Positions 1 through 7,023 of a DNA stretch of 8,104 nt are shown here, piece after piece (within the stretch, counting starts at the first letter, position 1; each line of letters begins with the position of its first letter). A program made the translations under genes and the position numbers. A model generated the notes under the pieces. It did no database searches and was not told where the DNA came from. It saw nothing but the letters and a program-made list of their open reading frames with translations. Where the stretch lies: the NCBI GenBank assembly GCA_020442545.1, contig JAGRJX010000358.1, forward strand, positions 1-8,104, read 5' to 3'. This DNA is from Lysobacterales bacterium (GTDB lineage Bacteria; Pseudomonadota; Gammaproteobacteria; Xanthomonadales; Xanthomonadaceae).

Positions 1-353
1 CGGTTGATCTCGTCGGCCAGGATCAGGTTAGAGAAGATCGGCCCCTGATGGACGCTGAACTCGGTGGTGCGCGGGTTGTAGATTTGCGTGCCTACAAGGT
101 CAGCCGGCAGCAGGTCGGGCGTGAACTGGATGCGGTGGAAATCACCTTCGATTCGGTCCGCCAGCGCCTTGACCGCGGTAGTCTTGGCCAGTCCGGGGGC
201 GCCTTCGACCAGCAGATGACCATCTGCCAGCAGCGCTATCAGCAGGCGGTCAACCAGGGCGCTCTGCCCAATGATGCAGCGACCCAGCTCTTCGCGAAGT
301 CCGGAAAAGGCGCCATGCAAATCGGCGACTGGCGTGGTTTCAGGCATGTCCAT
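1..353 (-). CDS. MoxR-family AAA+ ATPase, N-terminal part (C-terminus cut by window edge)
   Basis: This is the first 117 codons of a MoxR-type AAA+ ATPase; the rest lies beyond base 1. MoxR ATPases act as chaperone-like remodelling factors, often beside genes for von Willebrand factor A proteins, but the substrate here is unknown. Visible in the translation are the family's N-terminal helix leading into IIGQ (residues 27-30), a Walker A GAPGLAKT (51-58), the MoxR-typical QFTPDLLPADLVG (76-88) and a Walker B ending LADEIN (112-117). The sensor and arginine-finger regions are outside the window. The ATG at 353 gives the usual short lead to the IIGQ motif. An in-frame ATG at 407 and one at 347 are alternatives, and none has a clear Shine-Dalgarno. 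It is codirectional with the EAL gene upstream, 140 bases away, so co-transcription is possible but not shown. Family assignment is firm; the exact start is not. Confidence 0.9.
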   Translation of the reverse strand, partial: MDMPETTPVADLHGAFSGLREELGRCIIGQSALVDRLLIALLADGHLLVEGAPGLAKTTAVKALADRIEGDFHRIQFTPDLLPADLVGTQIYNPRTTEFSVHQGPIFSNLILADEIN

Positions 354-434
354 TGGATTCTGTTTGCTGTGGCGGGATGGCAAGGCGGCTCGCGCGGCCT
401 TCGACATCAATGCTAGCCGAGGGTTCCGGCACGT

Positions 435-464
435 CCACCGGTCAATGGTCAGCATGACCAGTGG
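435..464 (-). other. Nested inverted repeat between the EAL and moxR-like genes
   Basis: In the minus-strand transcript, arms 464-455 and 444-435 pair over 10 bp (nine Watson-Crick, one U-G) around a 10-base loop. A second hairpin with 6-bp arms (460-455 with 451-446, 3-base loop) uses part of the same sequence, so the two folds exclude each other. The element starts 29 bases after the EAL stop codon. No U-rich tract follows, so it is not a standard Rho-independent terminator. It could be a weak terminator, an RNA-processing or stability element, or a protein-binding palindrome. It may also be chance. Confidence 0.4.
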
Positions 465-493
465 CAGGCCCGCTTCCAACGAAACTGCGGCGC

Positions 494-1624
494 TCAGACC
501 AGCCAGTCGGACAGCGGCTGCGGCTTCCCGATGAGGTAGCCCTGCGCGTAACGGACGCCCAGCTCCTGAAGCACCTCCAGCTGCGCGGCTTCCTCGATGC
601 CCTCCACCACCACGTCGGCACCCAGGTCATGCACCATGCCCACCATGTGCTGCAGGATCGCCATTGCGCGTTTTGATGCATGCATGTTGCGGGCGTAGGC
701 CTGGTCGATTTTCACCGTGTCGAATTCAAGACGGTGCAGGTGCTCCATGCCCGAGTAGCCGGTGCCAAAGTCGTCCATCGCCACCTTGATGCCGTGGCCG
801 TGACACTCGGCGATGACTTCCGCCACCATGCCGTAGTCCAGCGAAAGGCTTTCGGTAATTTCAACCTTGAGCGCAGCGTGCGGCAGCCCGGATTCGGTAG
901 TGCGTGCAACAATGCGGTCGATCAGACCCTGCTCGGCCAGCTGCCGCGCCGAGACGTTGATCGCGATGAACGGCGACCTGCCCCCGGCATGGAGCGCCTT
1001 CAGTGCCCGACAGGCGTGGTCCAGCACGTATTCGCCGACCGGCACGATCAGCGAGGTCTCTTCCGCCAAGGCGATGAACTCGGCGGGCGAAACCGGACCA
1101 CGTTCCGGATGGTTCCAGCGCACCAGCGCTTCGTAGCCACCCAACTCATCCCGTGCGATCTCCAGCAACGGCTGCAGACGCAGGTCGAGGCCGTTGTTCG
1201 CCAGCGCCTCGCGCAGTTGCGATTCCAGACGGATCTTGCCCATGCCGCCGCCGTGATCGAAACCGTCCTCGGCTTCGGCCACCTGTCCGCGCATGGCCGA
1301 CATGGCCCCGCGGTAGCGCTTCAGCAGCCCTTCCAGCAACGATCGGACCACCGGATCAGACCGCTCGATACGTTCGGCAAGCTGGCCACGGTCTATCTCG
1401 ATAAGCACTGCATCAGTAATGGCCCGAACCGTCGCGGTACGCGGCGCGGCGTCGATTACCGCCATTTCGCCAAGGATGGCTCCGGCGCCAAGTTCGCTCA
1501 ACAGGACTTCGCTGCCTTCGTCATCAGCCACCACCGCCAGTGATCCCGATTCCACCAGATAGGCGCTGCCTGCGGCATCGCCTTCGCTGAACAGGACGTC
1601 ACCCGCCGCCAGAGTCCGCTTCAT
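494..1624 (-). CDS. Cyclic-nucleotide-binding domain / EAL-domain c-di-GMP phosphodiesterase
   Basis: A 376-residue soluble protein, predicted to hydrolyse cyclic di-GMP to pGpG in the cytoplasm. Residues 1-105 form a CRP-type cyclic-nucleotide-binding domain: the phosphate-binding cassette reads GE at 52-53 and PRTA at 61-64, the arrangement that holds the cyclic phosphate in CRP-like proteins. A helical linker (about 95-135) leads to the EAL domain (about 130-376). Every catalytic position I can place is present: E165 of EAL, N223 in INVS, E255 in EITE, D284-D285 in DDFGTG, K305 in VKID, E341 in VEGIE and Q361 in QGY. It should therefore be an active enzyme rather than a degenerate sensor. 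There is no GGDEF domain, transmembrane segment or signal peptide. The ATG at 1624 is supported by a strong Shine-Dalgarno. The preceding pilQ terminator makes it a separate transcription unit. Which cyclic nucleotide binds, cAMP or cGMP, cannot be told from sequence. Confidence 0.93.
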   Translation of the reverse strand: MKRTLAAGDVLFSEGDAAGSAYLVESGSLAVVADDEGSEVLLSELGAGAILGEMAVIDAAPRTATVRAITDAVLIEIDRGQLAERIERSDPVVRSLLEGLLKRYRGAMSAMRGQVAEAEDGFDHGGGMGKIRLESQLREALANNGLDLRLQPLLEIARDELGGYEALVRWNHPERGPVSPAEFIALAEETSLIVPVGEYVLDHACRALKALHAGGRSPFIAINVSARQLAEQGLIDRIVARTTESGLPHAALKVEITESLSLDYGMVAEVIAECHGHGIKVAMDDFGTGYSGMEHLHRLEFDTVKIDQAYARNMHASKRAMAILQHMVGMVHDLGADVVVEGIEEAAQLEVLQELGVRYAQGYLIGKPQPLSDWLV

Positions 1625-1632
1625 ATCAGCCC

Positions 1633-1638
1633 CCTCCT
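1633..1638 (-). promoter_or_regulatory. Shine-Dalgarno of the cNMP-EAL gene
   Basis: AGGAGG within a longer purine run, 8 bases before the ATG at 1624. It fixes the start of the cNMP-EAL protein and leaves the cyclic-nucleotide domain beginning almost at residue 1. Confidence 0.75.
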
Positions 1639-1689
1639 GCCGAGTTGCTGTGTTCCCGCACCCAAGGCAGGGCGGACGGGATCGCTGTC

Positions 1690-1695
1690 ATCATA
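1690..1695 (-). promoter_or_regulatory. Possible -10 element of the cNMP-EAL gene
   Basis: TATGAT on the minus strand, about 65 bases before the start codon and just after the pilQ terminator. No good -35 hexamer sits 16-18 bases upstream, so it would need an activator or is not used. It is the only sigma70-like -10 I see in the short gap between the terminator and the gene. Confidence 0.25.
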
Positions 1696-1714
1696 CCCGC
1701 CTGTGCCAAGCAGG

Positions 1715-1753
1715 TACGAAAACGAAAGAGGGCCCGACAATGCGGGCCCTCTT
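1715..1753 (-). terminator. Rho-independent terminator of the pilMNOPQ operon
   Basis: A perfect 11-bp GC-rich stem (arms 1753-1743 and 1736-1726, core GGGCCCG/CGGGCCC) with a 6-base loop is followed on the minus strand by the T-rich run TTTCGTTTTCG. It lies 24 bases past the pilQ stop codon. It separates the pilus operon from the EAL gene. There is no T tract in the plus direction, so it should work one way only. Confidence 0.9.
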
Positions 1754-1777
1754 CCGGATCGAAGCGTGAGCGTGCTG

Positions 1778-4015
1778 TTATCGCTTGGGTGCCGGACGCA
1801 GAATCTTCGGGGTCACGAAGATCAGCAACTCCGCCTTGCTCTTTTCGCCAAGCTTGTTCTGGAACAGCTTGCCGATACCCGGGAGGTCGCCAAGGAATGG
1901 CACCTTGCTGACGTCTTCCTTGTTCTTGAACTCGTAGACGCCTCCCAGCACCACCGTCTGGCCATTGTCCACCAGCACGGAGGTGTTGATTTCGCGCTTG
2001 GAAATCTGCGGCACGCTGTACAGCGCCGTCTGCACGTAGCCTTCCACCTGGTCCTTCTTGACGTTCATCTTCAGGAACACGCGGTCGTCCTGGGTGATGG
2101 TCGGGGTGACCTTCAGCTCCAGCACCACTTCCTTGAACTGCACGGTGAACTGGCCACCGGCACCGCCGGAGTTCTGCTGGGTTACATAGCCGACTTCATC
2201 ACCCTGCTTGATCACCGCTTCCTGCTGGTTGGAAGTGATCACGCGCGGGTTGGCCACGACTTCACCGCGGCCTTCGGTTTCCAGCGCCGAGAGCTCCAGA
2301 TCAAGCAGGTAGTTCGCTCCCAGAATGCCCAGTGCAAACTTCGACGCCAGAGGATTCAGAGCCGGCAGGTTGACGTTGTATCCGGAAGGCACCTGGAACG
2401 TCGGTCCGTCCGCGTCCGGGTCATGGAGGAGCTCCACCAGTCCGTTGCGAGCCTGGTTGGTGCTTTCCAGGCTGCCGTGTGTCAGGACCGTATTGCCTGA
2501 GTTGTACTGGATGCCGGCAGCGCCGAATCGAGCGCCCATTTCACGCGAGAAGTCTTCGGTGGCGATCACGATCCGCGCCTCGATCAGCACCTGGTCTACC
2601 GGGCGGTCGAGGATTTCGATCAACTCGCGGATTTCCGCGATCTTGCTCGGAATGTCGTTAAGCAGCAGCGTGTTGCTGCGGCTATCGAAGGTGACGCTGC
2701 CGCGCGGGGACAGGAAGCCGCGCTGTTGCATGGCACCACCGCCGGCACCACCACCGCTGGCACCGCCGCCCTGAGATTGCTGGGCCTCGGAGGTCAGCAG
2801 GTTGGCAATTTCCTCGGCGCTGCCGTAGTTGACCGGGATGTACACCGTCTGCAGAGCTTCACGCTGCTCCAGTTCGATGCGTGCATCGGCCAGCGCCTTC
2901 TCGAAGCTGGCGATCTCGCTCTGAGGAGCCACCCAGATCACGTTGCCATCCTCGCGCTTGTCGAGCTGTTTGGCGCGCAGAATGATGTCCAGCGTCTGGT
3001 CCCAGGGCACGTTCATCAGGCGCAGGGTAATGTTGCCCTGAACCGTGTCCGCAGCAACGATATTCTTGCCGGACTGCTCGGCAATGAGCTGCAGCACCGT
3101 GCGCACCGGAATGTCCTGGAAGTTGAAGGTGACCGGCTCGCCGTTGTAGGCCTTCACCTGATCACCGCCAAGGGTGCCGCCTTCGTTGCTTGCAGCGGCA
3201 ACTTCCTCTTCGGCCACCGGGGACACTTCAATCACATATTCATTGCCGGTCTGGTAGGCCAGGGACTCCATGTCTCCAGCGGTGTTGACGCGGATCCCGG
3301 TACCGCCACGGTTGCGACGCGACTCGATGGTCTGCACCGGGGTTGCGAAGTCGGTGACGTCAAGGCGCTGCGCCAGATTGTCAGGCAGGCCGACGTGGGC
3401 CAGATCAATGTAGATCGATCCGCCTTCGGTCTGCATGTCGGCAACCGCCCCTTCCCCGTCGAAGGTGATGATCACCCGCCCGGCTCCGGCCGGCGTGCGG
3501 CGGAAGTCGATGTTGGAAACGGATACGCCATCGCCGATGCGCTTGGCGGGGTCGGACTGGTCGCCCGCCTGCGTGGCCGCAGGCGAACCGGCATGCGCGC
3601 TACCGATCCTGAGCAGGACACGATTGCCTTCGGTGCGTGCGTCGTATGTCGCCATCTGGAACAGATCGATGACCACCCGGGTCTTGCCGCCGGCTTCGAT
3701 GGTCGAAATGGCGCTGGTGGCGCCCGAGCCCACGGCGATTCGGCGGTTGGCCACTTCGCTTCGGGTGTCCGGCAGATCGACCGCGATCCGCGGTGGAGAT
3801 TCGGTTGTAAATATCTGTGCATCCCCGGCCGGCCCGGCCAACTGTAGCGTCACGTTGACGCCGCCATCGCCGGCAGCAGAGAAACTGACATCCTGGAGGA
3901 CATTTTCCGCTTGGGCCGGGAGGGCCGCCGCGAACAGAACGGTAGCCGCAACGGCTGCCAGCCGCCGCCACATCGTCCGCTCCTGTCCATGGTGTTTCGC
4001 ATTCATCGCGGTCAT
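1778..4015 (-). CDS. pilQ: Type IV pilus secretin PilQ
   Basis: PilQ is the outer-membrane secretin whose multimeric gated pore lets the type IV pilus cross the outer membrane. The 745-residue product starts with a signal peptide (hydrophobic core about 19-33, likely cleavage after AQA at 36). Two AMIN domains that bind peptidoglycan follow (about 40-135 and 160-265). Next come the secretin/TonB short domain (from GEPVTFNFQDIPV, about 292-362), the N1 domain (about 389-473) and the secretin barrel (about 474-740). Within the barrel VVANPRV (586-592), VPFLGDLPGIGKLF (705-718) and FVTPKI near the end are family landmarks. A glycine-rich tract at 416-427 interrupts N1. The gene is last in pilMNOPQ, 18 bases after pilP. 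I chose the ATG at 4015, which has a GGGGGA Shine-Dalgarno. An in-frame ATG at 3973 with its own AGGAG would give a shorter, more usual signal peptide. A TTG at 4030 is unlikely. Confidence 0.96.
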   Translation of the reverse strand: MTAMNAKHHGQERTMWRRLAAVAATVLFAAALPAQAENVLQDVSFSAAGDGGVNVTLQLAGPAGDAQIFTTESPPRIAVDLPDTRSEVANRRIAVGSGATSAISTIEAGGKTRVVIDLFQMATYDARTEGNRVLLRIGSAHAGSPAATQAGDQSDPAKRIGDGVSVSNIDFRRTPAGAGRVIITFDGEGAVADMQTEGGSIYIDLAHVGLPDNLAQRLDVTDFATPVQTIESRRNRGGTGIRVNTAGDMESLAYQTGNEYVIEVSPVAEEEVAAASNEGGTLGGDQVKAYNGEPVTFNFQDIPVRTVLQLIAEQSGKNIVAADTVQGNITLRLMNVPWDQTLDIILRAKQLDKREDGNVIWVAPQSEIASFEKALADARIELEQREALQTVYIPVNYGSAEEIANLLTSEAQQSQGGGASGGGAGGGAMQQRGFLSPRGSVTFDSRSNTLLLNDIPSKIAEIRELIEILDRPVDQVLIEARIVIATEDFSREMGARFGAAGIQYNSGNTVLTHGSLESTNQARNGLVELLHDPDADGPTFQVPSGYNVNLPALNPLASKFALGILGANYLLDLELSALETEGRGEVVANPRVITSNQQEAVIKQGDEVGYVTQQNSGGAGGQFTVQFKEVVLELKVTPTITQDDRVFLKMNVKKDQVEGYVQTALYSVPQISKREINTSVLVDNGQTVVLGGVYEFKNKEDVSKVPFLGDLPGIGKLFQNKLGEKSKAELLIFVTPKILRPAPKR
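3980..3984 (-). promoter_or_regulatory. Shine-Dalgarno-like site before the alternative pilQ start
   Basis: AGGAG lies 6 bases before the in-frame ATG at 3973. Starting there removes 14 residues and leaves MWRR directly before the hydrophobic core of the signal peptide. It competes with the start at 4015; sequence alone does not decide between them. Confidence 0.4.
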
Positions 4016-4022
4016 CGTGCTA

Positions 4023-4028
4023 TCCCCC
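4023..4028 (-). promoter_or_regulatory. Shine-Dalgarno of pilQ
   Basis: GGGGGA, 7 bases before the ATG at 4015. It argues for that ATG over the TTG at 4030, which lies upstream of this site and cannot use it. Confidence 0.6.
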
Positions 4029-4033
4029 AATGC

Positions 4034-4585
4034 CTATTGGTCGTCCAGAGCGACGGTGGCGTCGCGTTCAATCCAGCCGCCGGCCCCATCCGGAACCAGT
4101 TCCACCAAATCAATCCGATCTTCATGTACTGCCTTGATCTTGCCATCGCTCTGACCCATGTAATTGCCGGGCCGGACCCTGTACACCACGCCTTCGGGGT
4201 CCACGATCAGGCCGAGCATCGATGCGCCGGTGCCCAGCGTGCCGACCATATCGAGGCTATCCAGCGGGAACGCTTCGAGCAGTTCCTTGCGTCGATCCGG
4301 GTCCGGGCGCAGGCCCGCGCTTGCGGTCGTCTCCTGCTCCTGTAGCGGCGTGCTGAACGGATCGCGCAGATTCTGCGCGGAATATTCGAATGTTTCGAAC
4401 TGCTGGATTACCGGCAGTGGTTCGAGCGGGGCCGCCGGGCGTGCGTTGATCTGCTGAATGTAGGCACGCAGGTCCGCGTCGCCCCGACTGCAGCCCGACA
4501 GGGCCGCCAATGCAAAGGCGACGAGCGTGAACGACGCGACGCGCCGTGCCGTCGTCCGTCTGGTCTTGATGTCACGGGAACGCAT
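4034..4585 (-). CDS. pilP: Type IV pilus alignment lipoprotein PilP
   Basis: PilP is the lipoprotein that links the inner-membrane PilN/PilO pair to the periplasmic domains of PilQ. The 183-residue product has a lipoprotein signal: basic n-region (1-15), hydrophobic core (about 16-29) and lipobox LSGC with the lipidated cysteine at 32. A proline-rich, probably disordered stretch (about 36-72) leads to RDPF (74-77), a conserved PilP landmark. The C-terminal beta domain (about 108-180) contains the YRVRPGNYMG and WIERDATVAL segments typical of the family. The length is ordinary for PilP. The start ATG overlaps the pilO stop by one base (TAATG) and is preceded by AGGGGG about 10 bases upstream, which points to translational coupling. 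The residue after the lipidated cysteine is serine rather than aspartate, worth noting because the protein is usually described as retained at the inner membrane. Confidence 0.96.
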   Translation of the reverse strand: MRSRDIKTRRTTARRVASFTLVAFALAALSGCSRGDADLRAYIQQINARPAAPLEPLPVIQQFETFEYSAQNLRDPFSTPLQEQETTASAGLRPDPDRRKELLEAFPLDSLDMVGTLGTGASMLGLIVDPEGVVYRVRPGNYMGQSDGKIKAVHEDRIDLVELVPDGAGGWIERDATVALDDQ

Positions 4586-5229
4586 TATTTGGCACCCCCC
4601 TGTGCGGCATCTGCCTGTGCCGCCTGCTCTTCCTCATCAAGGTAGCGGTAGGTCTTTACCGTACCCTCCAGGACCAGCTGTCCATTGGCACCAATCGCGT
4701 CGCCATCGCGCGGCTTGAGCGAGATGTCGTGCATGGTCATGATCACCACCCGGGGCAGCGAGGCAACTCCGCTCACAAACGCGCCAAACTGATGATAGGA
4801 GCCAAGCATGCGCAGGGTGATCGGCTTCTCCGCGTAGAACTCCTTGGGCACTTCCGGACCGGGCTGGAAGAGTTCGTTCTGGATGCCGGTAGCCAGCGCC
4901 GTTTGCGAGATGTCGACGATCAACTCCGGCATCTCGGTCTTGCTCGGCAACTGGCGCAGCATCTGCTGCAGCATGACTTCCATTTCCTCCAGCTGCGCGC
5001 GCAGCGGCTCAAGATTCACCGCTTTTGCCTGCTTGGCCTCGAACTGCGCCTTCAGGTCGAGCTCCTTGCGCTCCAGGCTTTGCAGCTCGGTGCGCTTGTC
5101 GGCAACGAAGAAATACCAGCCACCGCCAATGATGAGCAGGATGATGATCAGCCCGAATACCATCTTGACGCCGGTCGGCCAGCCGCCAGCATTGGAAAAG
5201 TCAGGGTTGCGGATGTCGAAGCTGCTCAT
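4585..5229 (-). CDS. pilO: Type IV pilus inner-membrane alignment protein PilO
   Basis: PilO is a bitopic inner-membrane protein that pairs with PilN through its periplasmic part and holds PilP. The 214-residue product has a short cytoplasmic N-terminus, one transmembrane helix (about 22-42, rich in I, L and G) and a charged coiled coil (about 44-95). A ferredoxin-like periplasmic domain follows (about 100-197). The segments RQLPSKTEMPELIVDIS (92-108), YAEKPITLRMLGSYHQFG (132-149) and ASLPRVV (156-162) are characteristic of PilO. The last 17 residues are acidic and Ala/Gln-rich, probably disordered. The ATG at 5229 overlaps the pilN stop by four bases (ATGA) and has AGGGGG 6 bases upstream. 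The other end shares one base with pilP. Confidence 0.96.
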   Translation of the reverse strand: MSSFDIRNPDFSNAGGWPTGVKMVFGLIIILLIIGGGWYFFVADKRTELQSLERKELDLKAQFEAKQAKAVNLEPLRAQLEEMEVMLQQMLRQLPSKTEMPELIVDISQTALATGIQNELFQPGPEVPKEFYAEKPITLRMLGSYHQFGAFVSGVASLPRVVIMTMHDISLKPRDGDAIGANGQLVLEGTVKTYRYLDEEEQAAQADAAQGGAK

Positions 5230-5822
5230 TGCACACCCCCTGCCGCGTCATCCATACCGTCCTCGGCATCTTTTTCGCCGCCTGGCTTGGTCAACGTGAC
5301 CTGAAGCTTGAAGACGTAGGGGAGAGACTTGTTCTCGCCCTTGGCTTCGATCACGGTCACTTCGGGCTTGGTGATCCAGCCAGACGCATCCAGGTTGGTC
5401 ATGTACATGCTGACGCGCGCGTTGGATTGTGCCATGCCTTCCAGGGTCAGCAGATTGCCGGCCTGCTTGATGGAGCCCAACTGCACGCCTTCCGGAATCG
5501 TGCGAACCAGTTCGTCGAACAGATGCACCATCTGTGAGCGATTGGCCTGCAGTTGCTCGATGACCTGCTTGCGCTGCAGCAGCTGCGCCTTTTTGGTCTC
5601 GAGACCCTCGATCGCCTTGATCTTGGCATCCAGCTGGGTGATCTCGTTCTGCAGTAGCGTATTGCGCCCCTGCTGGTTCGCGATCTTTCCATTGAATACC
5701 TCGATGATGCCGAAGGTTGCCAGCAGGCCAAGTATGGCTGCGGCAATCATCATCATCACGAATTCGCGCTGACGCTGCGAACGGCGCTCCGCGCGCCAGG
5801 GGAGTAGGTTGATTCTGGCCAT
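5226..5822 (-). CDS. pilN: Type IV pilus inner-membrane alignment protein PilN
   Basis: PilN is a bitopic inner-membrane protein that connects the cytoplasmic PilM to PilO in the periplasm. The 198-residue product begins with INLLPWR (4-10), the cytoplasmic motif that docks into PilM in characterised systems. A basic stretch, one transmembrane helix (about 22-42), a coiled coil (about 45-97) and a periplasmic domain containing TIPEGVQL (108-115) follow. The C-terminal 20 residues are acidic and Gly-rich. The open frame extends upstream to about 5999 inside pilM, but the ATG at 5822 is the real start. It places INLLPWR at the N-terminus, overlaps the pilM stop by one base (TGATG) and has GAGGAG about 10 bases upstream. 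Family assignment and start are both firm. Confidence 0.96.
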   Translation of the reverse strand: MARINLLPWRAERRSQRQREFVMMMIAAAILGLLATFGIIEVFNGKIANQQGRNTLLQNEITQLDAKIKAIEGLETKKAQLLQRKQVIEQLQANRSQMVHLFDELVRTIPEGVQLGSIKQAGNLLTLEGMAQSNARVSMYMTNLDASGWITKPEVTVIEAKGENKSLPYVFKLQVTLTKPGGEKDAEDGMDDAAGGVQ

Positions 5823-6880
5823 CAGTCGAGACTCCTCAGGGCCAGGCCGCAGGCAATCATCAGCGCTGGCGCATCCTGCGTCAGCGACTGCGCCTGCACG
5901 CGCGAGGACAGCGACATGTTGGCCAGCGGGTTGGCGATGATGGTCAACACGCCCAGCTGCTCCTCCACCATTTCGGCCATGCCGGGAATGGAGGCACAAC
6001 CACCGGCCAGCACGACCTGGTCAACCCGGTTGAACTCGCTGCCGGCATAGAAGAACTGCAGAAGCCGGCTGACCTGCTGGACCATCGCTTCCTTGAACGG
6101 TTCCAGCACTTCGACCTCGTAACTTTCCGGCAGTCCGCCCTGGCGCTTTGCCAGTCCGGCCTCTTCGTAGCTGAGGCCGTAGCGACGCATCACCTCGTCG
6201 GTCAGCTGTTTGCCGCCGAATACCTGCTCGCGCGTGTAGATGCTGCGCTGGTTGCGCAGCACGTTGAGCGTGGTCATGGTGGCGCCAACATCAACCAGGG
6301 CCACCAGCGCGTCCTTGGGGACGGACAACTGGTCGGAGATCAGCCGGAAGGCGTTCTCCATGGCGAAGGCTTCGACATCAACGACCTGGGCGGTCAACCC
6401 GCCGAGATCAAGCGCAGCCACCCTGACATCCACGTTCTCGGTACGCGAGGCCGCCAGCAGGACTTCCACCATCTCGGGGTTGTCCTTGACCGGACCCAGC
6501 ACCTCGAAGTCCATGCTGACTTCATCGATCGGGTACGGGATGTACTGACCGGCCTCCACCTGCACCTGGTCTTCCATCTCGTCTGCGTCGAGATTGGCCT
6601 GCATCGGGATCGTCTTGGTGATCACCGCCGAGCCGGATACGGCCGCGGCCGCATGCTTGAGCTTGGTGCCGGATCGCGCCACGGCGCGCTTGATGGCCTC
6701 GCCGACGGCTTCCACCTCGACGATGTTCTTCTCCACCACGGCATTCGGCGGCAGGGGCTCAACCGCGTAATTTTCCACGCGATAGCGCCCACCCGACTGG
6801 CTGAGCTGCAACAGCTTGACCGCGGTGGAGCTGACATCCACACCAACCAGCGGTGGCTTTTTCTGTGTGAACAGACCCAC
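5822..6880 (-). CDS. pilM: Type IV pilus actin-like protein PilM
   Basis: PilM is a cytoplasmic, FtsA/actin-fold ATP-binding protein that binds the PilN N-terminus and couples the alignment complex to the motor end of the pilus machine. In the 352-residue product the first phosphate motif is GVDVSSTAVK (13-22) and the second is VDVGAT (196-201). The adenosine motif is LAGGCASIPG (291-300). The SHS2-like insertion typical of PilM lies between the first two. I chose the GTG at 6880: the product then begins MGLFTQKK, as PilM usually does in this group, and AAGGGGAG sits 5 bases upstream. An in-frame GTG at 6898 would put the ribosome-binding sequence inside the gene. It is first in the pilMNOPQ operon, behind its own promoter in the region shared with ponA. 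Confidence 0.97.
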   Translation of the reverse strand: MGLFTQKKPPLVGVDVSSTAVKLLQLSQSGGRYRVENYAVEPLPPNAVVEKNIVEVEAVGEAIKRAVARSGTKLKHAAAAVSGSAVITKTIPMQANLDADEMEDQVQVEAGQYIPYPIDEVSMDFEVLGPVKDNPEMVEVLLAASRTENVDVRVAALDLGGLTAQVVDVEAFAMENAFRLISDQLSVPKDALVALVDVGATMTTLNVLRNQRSIYTREQVFGGKQLTDEVMRRYGLSYEEAGLAKRQGGLPESYEVEVLEPFKEAMVQQVSRLLQFFYAGSEFNRVDQVVLAGGCASIPGMAEMVEEQLGVLTIIANPLANMSLSSRVQAQSLTQDAPALMIACGLALRSLD

Positions 6881-6885
6881 GGTTT

Positions 6886-6893
6886 CTCCCCTT
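6886..6893 (-). promoter_or_regulatory. Shine-Dalgarno deciding the pilM GTG start
   Basis: AAGGGGAG, 5 bases before the GTG at 6880. It decides between two in-frame GTG codons (6898 and 6880) in favour of the inner one. Confidence 0.75.
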
Positions 6894-6931
6894 CCCACGG
6901 GCTCTTAGGAGCGAATACTACACAACTACAT

Positions 6932-6959
6932 TAAATACCGATTCTTTATGAAATGGCAA
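6932..6959 (-). promoter_or_regulatory. Sigma70-like promoter of pilMNOPQ
   Basis: On the minus strand TTGCCA (6959-6954) and TATTTA (6937-6932) are separated by 16 bases inside the AT-rich island. Transcription would start near 6925 and leave a leader of about 45 bases before the pilM GTG. Both hexamers are close to the sigma70 consensus; no sigma54 -24/-12 pair was seen nearby. Confidence 0.55.
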
Positions 6960-7023
6960 CACTTTGTGAAATTTCGTTCCAGACAGCCTGTCGATTGACC
7001 CGCGCCGGAGCGGCCTGCATCCC

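Noticed and set aside
680..1543. Plus-strand open frame of 287 codons opposite the cNMP-EAL gene
   Set aside because: It is an antisense shadow without any family motif; the minus-strand gene has complete EAL catalytic residues.
1693..1709. Sigma54-like TTGGCAC upstream of the cNMP-EAL gene
   Set aside because: The -24 half matches but the -12 GC is missing at the required spacing (TA instead), so it is not a sigma54 promoter.
1703..3847. Long plus-strand open frames (265 and 373 codons) opposite pilQ
   Set aside because: They are antisense shadows of a GC-rich gene: no recognisable domains, His/Gly/Val-rich composition typical of reverse-frame translation, and full overlap with an unmistakable secretin.
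5823..5999. N-terminal extension of pilN by 59 residues
   Set aside because: It lies inside the end of pilM in another frame and would bury the INLLPWR PilM-docking motif, which must be at the N-terminus.
6960..6968. CACTTTGTG dyad near the pilM -35 as a CRP/Clp site
   Set aside because: The flanking bases do not fit TGTGA-N6-TCACA; the dyad is too short to support a call.
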